DNA of 64,000 nt, taken from contig NC_067118.1 in assembly GCF_021347895.1 (NCBI RefSeq), positions 35,209,255 through 35,273,254 of the forward strand. The letters run 5' to 3'. How positions within the stretch are numbered: position 1 is the stretch's first letter; every line of letters begins with the position of its first letter. Below are positions 24,251 to 33,634 of this stretch, in pieces. Position numbers and translations under genes: made by a program. The notes below the pieces were generated by a model. That model was not told the origin of the DNA. It searched no databases and worked only from the letters and a program-made list of their open reading frames with translations. The stretch comes from Acanthochromis polyacanthus. Lineage: Eukaryota; Chordata; Actinopteri; Pomacentridae.

Positions 24251-26124
24251 TGAAGGGGGGGTCGAGACTAGTCGATGGGGACTTGCTGTTGTTGTGGAAG
24301 TGTTGTTTTCCTGTTACTTGCCCATAAGTTAACGTATGCATGTTATTCTTGCTCATAGTTTACACTTATGTTTAGGTTTGTATCCTCGTGCTACATAATT
24401 GTAAAGATTCCCTCCATGCACGTTGGAAAATACTCTGTGACTGATCTAGTTTTCCATAAAAGAGGTCAGAAATTAGAATTAGAAATCTCCTGCAGCACTG
24501 TAAATATATGTGCAGTGCAGGATTGTCTTTTGACTATTTGGGATGCAGCAAATCATGCTCACAGAGTAGCACATGGGTTATTTTGTATAGTGAAAAGCAC
24601 AGTCCAAAAGAAGTCGCATCCAAATGAATAACAAAATCTAACCTTGGACGCCCAAAATAAAGCACAATACAAAATATGCTGTAAAGATACAAATCAGCAG
24701 CACAATATAAAACAGTATATAGTGGGCTATGTTTATCCTGTGATTCTAAAATATTAGGATTACATACATGGAGTATGGGAGCCAATGGGGTAAACAAAGA
24801 GGAAGTCGGGCTTCTGTGCAGACGTTAGATAATTAAAAAGATCTGTTTTGTTTTGTAATCACATTATTAGATAACAGGATTTACTCAACTTCCGTTCACG
24901 ATAAAACGTGCTGGTGTTGGGGGTGTTTCCTAATTGCAGTAGGCCCAAACCCTTCCTGTTCATTCAAACCAGATGCCCTTGGAACATTATATAGGCTTCT
25001 TATGGAAAAAAATAAAAATGAATGTAAACGAAATGGCTTAAACGGTAAGTGTATGGAAGGATGGAATAGGAGCTGATGGGAGTTTTAAAATGTTTTAGGT
25101 CGTCTGATTTTATCTTCCACTTTCTTCAATATTCAATTTTAATCATGAAGATGAGATGAAAATCTGTTTGGACAGTTAAACGGTCTGGGAGCAGTAAGGC
25201 TATTTTCATCTTCATGAAGAAAATGTTTTATTTATGGTAAAGTCACAGTATAAATCATTGAGTTAGCTATCCTTTTTGAGTGTTATTTCTTTATGTTACT
25301 GGGTTAAAAGAACCCCTTGTCCTCTGTTGGCTTTCTACTCTGTGTTATATCGACTGGAACTGAATCAATTTTGACCCACTTCTTGTAACTCAGTGCGTTT
25401 TCCAGCCAAGAGCAAAGTACGACAGGCAAAGCACAAAGATTATACAAACTGTATCTACTGTTATTGAAGTGCAAGGAGTAGTAGTCTGTCTTCAGATGGC
25501 TGGGAGCATGTCGCTAAGGAGCAGCACCATGTTCGACATAAATATTTTCCACACCACCATGGAGAGCAGAGGCGACGTCCATTCATCACCGGCAATCAGC
25601 TGCTCATATCCTTATAGAGGAACAAAGTGGTCGCCCAGGAATGTAAAGTAGAGAGGGAGGGAGAGCAGAGTGGGAACAAATGGTTAGATTATCTATTAAT
25701 GTAACTGATCTCCAACTTGTTGCTCCTCTCAGCCATTCACATCTGTGTCCGTCTCAAAAATGAATCCTTTAAACCTCCAAGTCTGTGCACTGAGACTCAT
25801 TTTTGGAGTTGTGAGGGACAGACAGAAAACAAAACAAGTTTGGTTTGGATGCTAACCAGAGCAGCACCAAAAGAGGACAGGCCGATAAGACCACTGAGTC
25901 CCAGCTTACTGGTGGTTGTTGGCTGTTGGGGGCTCAGCTGCTGCAGTGGCTCCAAACACGTGAGCAATGCCGGCCATGACCTGCTTCAAAATAGATAACA
26001 AATGACTGGATCATTTTTAGCTCAACATGGTCCGAAATGGGTCCATCAGGAGCATGACGTAGTCTTCAGTAGCTCTGGTTTTTATGTGTTCATGCAATCT
26101 GATGTTATGTTTGACTATCGTGCA
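24251..26124. other. Intergenic DNA upstream of tspan2
   Basis: No conserved exon or repeat family is recognised. The reading frames are short and have no splice context. Confidence 0.45.
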
Positions 26125-27115
26125 CACTGCTAGAAAAATCTGCAAAAAGAAATGTGAAAAGGGTCCCATCAAGAAGATGTTAAAATTTAGAATTCTGAAC
26201 ATTAAAAAAAACATTAAAATGTTGAAAATAACAGTAAATATATGTAAAAGAATATATTTTTAGCTGATTTAAATAGAGTAAATACAGTGCAATTGTTCAA
26301 CCGCACAGTGTAACTGAATTTTTTACCAGTAAGAAAATAGATTTTTGATGTGCATTTTATCTCCAGTTTTGGCTTTTTTTCCCCCATTGTTTTGAGAATT
26401 TTACTAATATATTTTCTGTAGGGGAAATCTATAAAATCTCACTTTAAAAAATGTGAAAAAGGTTGCATAGAAAAACATTAAAATGTAGAATTCTGAAACA
26501 TTAAACACAATAAAAACTGTGAAAATAACAGTAAGTAAATGTAAAATAAAGATCTATTTTTAGCTGATTTAAATATAGTAAATATAGTTTATTTGCATTG
26601 TAACGGAACTACTATCTGTAAAAATATAGATTTTAAATGAGCATTTTTTGCACTTTTGGCCTGTTTTTTGTTTGTTTTTTTCTGTTTTTTTTCTACAGTG
26701 AATTTGTAAATTAATCAATGTTTTTTTCTTTTATTTAAGGATTTAACTTCATCAAATAGACACAATCAGTAAAATACCACTTTAAAATTGTTTAACTACG
26801 TTAACATCCGTATTTTTTTCTTGCAAATAACAAATATCTGTAAAATAATTATATATTTTGCAAATTTAAATGCAGTATTTCTTAATAAATTTACAGTAAA
26901 AAAAGAATTTTATTTAAAGTATTTATTTATTTGCAATTTTGGCATGAATTTTTTATTGTTAACATATATTATCATAAATTAATATGTATGTTCTTATTTA
27001 TTGTGTGTAGCTTAACAAAATGGGTAAATTTAGTCAAAGTAAATTATTCAAAAATATCCCAGTCAAAAACTTTTTAATTAAAAAAAGTAATTTAATTCTT
27101 TTTTTTACAGTGTGT
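26125..27115. repeat. AT-rich array of three degenerate ~300-bp units
   Basis: Unit 1 (about 26150-26450) and unit 2 (about 26450-26760) share ordered blocks: AATTCTGAA-CATTAAA, GAAAATAACAGTAA, TTTTTAGCTGATTTAAATA, ATAGATTTT, TTTTGGC. Unit 3 (about 26800-27060) keeps only some of them. The region begins with CACTGCTAGAAAAA and ends TTTTTTTACAGTG, so the array may lie inside a decayed hAT-like element. No protein is encoded. Confidence 0.6.
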
Positions 27116-28740
27116 AGATGCTCTTGAAAGATTATCATCACTCTTTATTGTATGTATATTTAGACTTTGAATTAGGAACATGGTGTTTATCTTAGTTGGT
27201 GTGAATGGGCAGGATCATAGCAGTTCTTATCAGGGCCAGAGTGGGACTCATTTTCAGCCCTGGACTTTCATGCCTCAGACCGGCCCACTTTAGATCATGA
27301 CCTATTACTATTAAAGTCATGTAATTCTAGCCTTGTCTTGTAATTCATCGTGTTTTTCTAAAATATTTCCAATTCAGTGCAAGTAAGGGTTGCTTCACAG
27401 TGAGGATTTATTCCAACTTGAGTGCACATCTCCTACAGTATTCTTTACAACAATATAAGAATCTATATTCTGTTCAAATGAGTGATCCAGACTTTCTATC
27501 TGTGGCAGCATAGCACCATCTACTGGTCATTCATGTTCAGGTAAAATCACTGGAGTGGTGAGAGCTTCATATATTTACTGGCAGATGCACAATGCAAATG
27601 CAAAGCTTTTACAAATGCTCCCTGAACAGTCAGTGCTTAATTGAAAAGCTTTTAAATAGCATCTGTGCAGTGAAGGAAATGCTATTCATTTGCTGCAGTC
27701 ACTCATGTTTGCCTACACGACCTCAAAATAATCCAGAAAGGTGTTAAAGACAAGCAAGTTTGTGAGAGAAAAGAGCCACCTTTTGCTTCTTTTCAGAACA
27801 CCGTGAATTCAGCTTCATCTTTCTGTCTTTGCATGCAGGTTGCTGCCTTGAATAACCTCACGGCTGCAGCGGCAGAATCAAGAGAAAACGGGTCACGGCG
27901 GACAAACTCGACCGCCTGTTTTGCAGCTCCTGCCAAAGTGAGAGGTTATCTGAGGTCACCGTCTCCAAAACCTTTGATCAGACGGCATTGCTGTGATGAG
28001 GTTTCCTGGCAACACATCCACAGATGAATAGCACTGTGCATAATCTGTGAAGCAGCAGCATTAGTGAAGGTGAGAGCACAGCCAGGCACCTGGCGAGAGC
28101 AATGATGTGAGGAGAGGTGAACAATTCAACTTTCAGCAGGAGGAAAGAGAGCGAGAGAGAGAGGAACACTCCAACATCTATTAAATATATTTTTGTACTT
28201 GACCACAAGAGGGTAGCTATTCTCACCAAAGGGCATATTTAGTGTGAATTAAGAGAAGTGATGTTTTGGAAAGAAATTCTCCTCATATGGATGCTTGTGT
28301 CTGGTATCTTTCTGCTCGTAAATCCAGAGATGATCTGCGGCATACAGGGCTGAATGACAAAGCAAAGCAGGCTGCTGCTGTGAGAATTTGAGAAAATTTG
28401 CTTTGACATATGTCACACCAGATCATTTCAAATAAAAAAAAAGCTTTAAGGTAGGCTGTGCTCTGTTATCTGTGTTATCTACCTGTCTTGCAGAGGAGCT
28501 GTGCGCTAAAAGCATCTAAATGAATAAATTTGAGTTTAGACCCTAAAACCAGTTGTTGCCCCTGTGCCCACTATAGGGGTAAACACCAACGCAAGGCTCT
28601 TAAATGTGATATTGTGTGAGAAATGTCCATTTCTTTTGGTTTCCCTGGATACAGCCCTGATTTTTCCCATTCCATTGAAAAATTATAGAAATACCATGAA
28701 AAAGTGAGCAGACAAGCATAGCAACAACACAGCAGACCTG
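27116..28740. other. Intergenic DNA between tspan2 and ngf
   Basis: No gene is recognised. A stretch near 27230-27310 (CAGGGCCAGAGTGGGACTCA) looks like part of an interspersed repeat but cannot be classified. Confidence 0.4.
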
Positions 28741-29542
28741 TTCTTTGCCCAAGTGAATATATATATGGAAAAAATTATTGTTTTCTTCAATTTCTTGTTC
28801 ATTTTAATGCCCGGTGCCACAAAGGTATACTACCTGAAGAATCAATGAACACGACAAAAAATGCAGCTGATTGCATAATACTTTATGTCCTATTTGACAT
28901 GCTTGAGCTTAATTGTATTCCCAGGGTGTATAAGAGGACATTTCATGTCATAAGCAGCGCTGTGCATGCAAAGGCATAGAGTGGTTTCTTGCTTACATCC
29001 AAGCTGTAGTTCAACTCAGAAGTTGTCAGCTCTCACAGAATGCCTAAAAGAAAAGAATTATGTGAAGCCACAAAAGCAGCCATCTTGGCACTGCTGGAAA
29101 TTGGGATGAGTGAGAGACAGATAGCGAAAAAAACTGAAGATCTTCAAGAAAACACCAAGAAAAACAAGCCCAACTCGGTACTATCAAATTGCTAGCTGGT
29201 CGCGACAGGAAGCGTCTTTCTACCCCATGAGATGACCGTGCACTCATCCGTTCCTGTGTCAGAAATCGTCATCAGACCTCCAGGGACCTTAAAAATGAGT
29301 GGACATTGGAGAAATGTGACTTGTTTGGCAAGGACCGTTCGAAACCGACTTCTTGAAGCTGGTCTGAAGTTACACAGGGCACGGAAGAAGCCAACAAAAG
29401 GCAGAGGAAAGCCCGGTTACTCTTTGCTGGGGATCACAAGGATTGGATCTCTTCAGCGATGAATCCAGTTTTCAGTTGATGCGCACTCCAGCCAACTTAC
29501 TGGTTAGGAGGAAGCCTGTAGAAGCCTACAAACCAGACTGTC
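28741..29542 (+). mobile_element. Tc1/mariner remnant, plus strand
   Basis: Starting at 29041 the frame reads MPKRKELCEATKAAILALLE and IGMSERQIAKKT, a Tc1 N-terminal helix-turn-helix. After frameshifts the homology goes on with RALIRSCVRNRHQTSRDLKN, then TVRNRLLEAGLK, DHKDW, and FSDESSFQL with RRKPVEAYKP, whose D is part of the DDE/D triad. It ends abruptly near 29542, where a second, oppositely oriented remnant begins. The copy has several stops. The left boundary is approximate. Confidence 0.75.
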
Positions 29543-30430
29543 AATGCAAAAATATTAATCTAAAACGTCTTTATCCTCCCTTGCATGTGCAGCATGTTTA
29601 GGAGCGACCCACAGATTTTCAGCGATGTTGAAGATAGAGGACTGGGAAAGAGATTCCAAAAGCTTCAGCTTCACGGTGAATTTTGAGGTATGCTTCAGGT
29701 CATTGTTCTTCTGCAGATGCTGTTGTATCACTTGCTCAACAGACTGCTTGGCCCAGAATTAGTTGATATTCTCTGTGCAATATTTGATATGCCACTGCTT
29801 GCTACAGAATATTTCCACCCCATATTTAACACTAAAATACAGCATTTTTTTTTCCTTTCTTCAAACATCTGTTCATAGCACTTGTCTCCAAAACAACTCT
29901 TGACGCTTATCCAGATTGTGCTTTGTGTTGACTTGTGTGATGAGGTCACAGATAAGGTTTACTTCTGAGAACCTTTCCTTGTAAACCCCGCTGTAAATGC
30001 TGCTCCAGTCTTGCATCAGCCAAAAAAAACATCTTGCAGCTCCTTTGCGGTCATGGGGGAGTTTTGCTTTGCCTTCCTGTGCAGCAGACATCAAGATTTA
30101 TCTGAAAGTTTTTGCAGTCTTCCAGATGCTGGGACTCTTGCGGTGCCCATTGAATGGCATTTCACGATGGAAGTTGTGGAAGATATAACTCTGGAGCTTC
30201 ACCCAGCACTGTAGGCATCAGTTAGCTTCATTTCCAGATCAAGTCAGTTGCTTAGAAGAACACACATGTTGAGTGTTACAATGAAGTTCAGTTCCAGTTG
30301 ATCACACTTTGGAAATGTACTCAGCTGATGATGACAAATCCTAATAGTCAATTAACCAATGACTGAATGATAATAACTTATGTGGTTTTATGTTTGAAGT
30401 GCATTTGCATTTGAAGCTTCTTCTGCTTTT
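29543..30430 (-). mobile_element. Tc1-like remnant, minus strand
   Basis: Read on the minus strand, the segment near 29560-29715 encodes NNDLKHTSKFT, then KLLESLSQSSIFNIAENLW, a decayed version of the Tc1 catalytic region (consensus DNDPKHTS and SPDLNPIENLW). Farther upstream (30094-29730) only broken frames remain and their affiliation is less sure. The right boundary is approximate. It abuts the plus-strand remnant, suggesting one element inserted in or recombined with the other. Confidence 0.55.
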
Positions 30431-31126
30431 TTCTTCAGAGATCACCAAAATATGTTTGTGCCCAAGCTTTCTATGATGGGGAGCACTGAAGCCACTCTGA
30501 TATGGCGTCAACTAAGATACAGTACGCTGTTTTTATTTTCTTTAGATTTTCATCTCCCCATATGCACGATCCCTATCCTTTCCAAACACAGACTCACGCA
30601 GTCTCTGCTGTGTTTACTCCGATTTTCCAAGGGGACAAGAATCCTCCACAACTGCCGGGAACATCGCAGCCAATCTGTCTTCCTCTTTGTGTATAAAATG
30701 CAGAGCCCGTACGGCGTTACTGACATTCCATTGCCCTGGGAAAAGCCGGGATCGGTTTATGTATGTGCAAATATACAAGGGACAACCGGTCTTTCTGTGC
30801 AGAGTTAACCCTGATGTCAAACCTGCTCTGCTCTTGGCTGCTGTCCACTGTTGTGGAGCAGTGCTGAGTAAGACATGTGTCTTCTGAAATTTAGGATAAG
30901 CAAGTCTAAGCATGGTCATGTCGGTTTTAGCTCTCAGAATTACTTGCACTTGAGTCGTTAGTTTTGGGTTTTTCATAGCAAAGTTGCTTGTGACCTGTTT
31001 TTATGAAGCAATGTACACTTGCAACTCCTGCTGCATAGTGAACACTTTAAAGGTAACCGGCATTTTACAAGGGCAAAAAAAGCGCAAAGATTAAAGTCAT
31101 AAATAAAAAAAAAACTGCACCAACTT
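30431..31126. other. Intergenic DNA downstream of ngf
   Basis: I recognise no gene and no repeat family. An AATAAA on the minus strand (31127-31132) at its right border may end the ngf transcript. Confidence 0.4.
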
Positions 31127-31331
31127 TTTATTTCTCCCTTTTCACTGAAACTTAGATTCATCCTCTTGCGTAAATCCTGCATTAACTGATTTTTTTTTAG
31201 GAAACTCAGGAACAGCAAACACAACAATCAGTTCATAAAATTGATAAGAAGAACATGTTGGGTGTTTTGGTTTCCAAAACTAAAGGAAACATGTGTTTTT
31301 ATGATACCAGAAGCTCCAATACCTTCGCCAG

Positions 31332-31379
31332 CCCATCACTAAACAATAACCTTACCTCTGGTCGTTGTTTAGTGATGGG
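31332..31379. repeat. Perfect 15-bp inverted repeat
   Basis: CCCATCACTAAACAA (31332-31346) and TTGTTTAGTGATGGG (31365-31379) are exact reverse complements around an 18-base spacer. The spacer itself allows a few more pairs (ACC with GGT). It lies in the likely ngf 3' UTR. Confidence 0.85.
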
Positions 31380-31675
31380 TAGGTATGGGTGTGGCTTGTT
31401 TTTTCCTCAACAACGCTTATCAAAATGATAATTGTAAACTGTAACTATGCAGGCTATGACAACAGAGCAATGATTTCATTTTAAAATGCTATAAACTAAA
31501 CCTAGAGTTTAGTGGAATTGCAGAAGTGGGAGATAATTCTAATTCTTAGAACAATAATAATAATACTAACAATAAAATCAAAAAGTGGCCACCAATACGG
31601 TCTTTAAAATGGACACAACAAACCAGGCAAGTACTGAGGTGTTTAATAAATAACAGCATGAACAACACAACAACT

Positions 31676-31752
31676 ATATATATATACATACATACACATA
31701 TATATACATGTATACATATATATGTATATATACACATACTGTATATATTTTC
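31676..31752. repeat. (TA)n/(CA)n microsatellite
   Basis: Alternating TATATA, CATACA and GTATAC words fill this stretch, which is partly palindromic. Confidence 0.85.
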
Positions 31753-32047
31753 ATATTTGACTGTATAAACCATAAATATGACATGCAGTCCTCATAATTT
31801 AAAACAACCAGGACTTCTCTGACTGAGGTAGGGTCAGGGGGCCGAGGGGTTGGATAGACGCAGCTGTTTGTGTGTGAGTGTGTGCGTGCGTGCATGTCTA
31901 AGTGTGTGAGGATTGAATGTTCAGTACGGGTGTATGTTTGGAAGATGAGGGGACAGGATTACAGTATTGGCAATAAAGCTGCAGTGGCTGTTTAGGAGAA
32001 GTGTGTGCTTGGTTCATAGTTCAGCGGTCAGGAGACGTCCTCCTCAG

Positions 32048-32937
32048 TCAGCGGCCCAGTCTTCCTCCCCAAGACTTCCGGCTGAGAACACACACACACG
32101 CGGCGTTGATGCGGATGAAACGCCACGCTGTATGTCCTCTATCGATGGTCAGGGCACTTACGAATATGTGTGTGTTGGTGCAGTAGGAGTTCCAGTGGCG
32201 GCTGTCGATGCCAAGACAGCCCGAGTTGCCCGATTTGGAACCTTGTTTGCCACCTCGTCCCCCGGGCCGTCCCCCGTTCGCTGTCCCGGGGCCCCTGTGC
32301 GTGGGGGACCGACAGGTGGTCTCATAGAAGAACTGTTTCTTCACCACGTTGTTGATTGTAACATTGGGCAGCACTGTCACCTCATTTCCACGTATGTCTG
32401 TGGCTCGTGTCAGGTTGCCCACCCAGGTGTTTATGCTTTCACACACTGAGTACTCCCCTCGGTGCATGGTGTGTGACCCCGCTTTGCGCCTCACCCTCAC
32501 CCCTCTCACCCCTTCAATGTCATAGCCCTCTCCTTCCAGGGCATCATGTGATGGGGGCTCCTCACTGAAGACAACGCGGGGCGAGGAGCGGTAGCGCCTC
32601 TTGGAGAAGAGCTTGGGGTCCACCACTGGGATGGAGGGGTCAGGGGGGAATCTGATGTGGAACGTCCGACGACGGGGGTCTTATCCTGCGTGTGCGAAGC
32701 GGCCCTATGGGGCCTCTTGGTCCTGTGGTGGCTGGTCCTATGATGCTGCTGTGAACTATGGTCCTCAGAAAGGTGGTCCCTGGCTGCTGTCTGCTGTTGT
32801 CCTGCTCTGTGATTGGCTGCCGTCTGCTGTCCTACTTTGTGGTTGGCTGCCCCGGCGCTCCGGGCCAATCCACCTCCCATGTTCAGTACAGCCTGGACGC
32901 CGATCAGGAGGAGCAGGACCAGTGATGACGACCTCAT
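32048..32937 (-). CDS. ngf: Nerve growth factor, neurotrophin-6 type (frameshifted as sequenced)
   Basis: Single coding exon. The start at 32937 ([20 protein letters not shown]) gives a signal peptide; an ATG at 32979 lies before a splice acceptor and is unlikely. Propeptide motif [13 protein letters not shown] is followed by the furin site RVRR, and the mature domain (32485-32051, 145 residues) has six cystine-knot cysteines, [20 protein letters not shown] and ACVCVLSRK. Neurotrophins are secreted dimers that act on Trk and p75 receptors. The frame is broken: the signal peptide and first 87 residues are in one frame and the rest in another, and the switch falls at a run of five G (32674-32678); one more base there would restore a single frame of about 296 codons. 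The mature domain also has 30 residues between cysteines 2 and 3 where ordinary NGF has 8, a basic, glycine-rich insertion like that of fish neurotrophin-6. The teleost a/b paralogue assignment is not decided. Confidence 0.93.
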
Positions 32938-33526
32938 GGGCACACGTCCTGAACCAAACGCAGGACATGAAAAGTTCACATAATGTCATGTTGATGCCTC
33001 AGGTAAATATACTGACATTTTATTTTATTGTTGAAACATGAACAGATGGACAGAAAATAAGAAAATCCTGTGTCAAGCAAGAATGTCAAAAGGACACTGA
33101 GGATTTTTTAGCGAGCAGCTGACTCTGTGGATGTTATAACCTCGTATCTCATTGTTTTTACTACACATGACACTGCAGTTTGGCACTACAGCTTTGTGAT
33201 TTCTGGTATTTTGTACTGTTGCCATTCATGTTTACACTCATGCATGTGTTCACTGAGGAGACATAAGCCCTTTCTACAGAATCCTCATTGCTTCTCGGAT
33301 TCTTTGAGAGTTACTTCAAAGAGGAACACCTTGTTCCCCACTGTACACCGTGTTCCGGCAAATCAAATTTTGAAAGCTAAACGGTTGATCAATTTGGAGA
33401 ACATTCTTTGATTAAAGCAGTAATTAGCTGGAGGAAGCAGTAAATCTAGCAGAACCTGTATTTTCAGGAACATCTCCGGTCCTACTTGAGTGTGTTTTGT
33501 TTCGCATGTTGCGTGTTCAGGCGTAC

Positions 33527-33634
33527 CTGTGGAATGTGTCCAGTTGAAGAGGGAGCCCCTGTGGACTCTAAAGCCAGGCTCCAGTGCAGGCCGGGCCCCT
33601 CATGCCTGCCATCTGGACCCCCTGAACTACAGCT
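33527..33634 (-). other. ngf: Non-coding upstream exon of ngf (5' UTR)
   Basis: On the minus strand a 108-base segment is bounded by a good acceptor (TGTGTGTTACAG) and a good donor (CAG|GTACGC). Spliced to the acceptor about 15 bases before the ngf ATG (GTTTGGTTCAG, near 32949), it reaches a stop just before the ATG and offers no upstream ATG in that frame, so it would be untranslated. Vertebrate NGF genes have such 5' exons. The call is by splice signals only. Confidence 0.5.

Larger units (their letters stand above)
31127..32047 (-). other. Probable 3' UTR of ngf
   Basis: Following the ngf stop on the minus strand there is no further exon. AATAAA at 31132-31127 and an ATTAAA variant near 31645 are candidate poly(A) signals. 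The segment contains a 15-bp hairpin (31332-31379) and an AT microsatellite (31676-31752). The extent is inferred. Confidence 0.4.

Noticed and set aside
31967..32449. Plus-strand frame of 160 codons over mature ngf
   Set aside because: Antisense shadow; the minus strand carries the conserved neurotrophin residues.
32601..33041. Plus-strand frame of 146 codons over ngf
   Set aside because: It is the antisense shadow of the GC-rich ngf coding exon and resembles no family.
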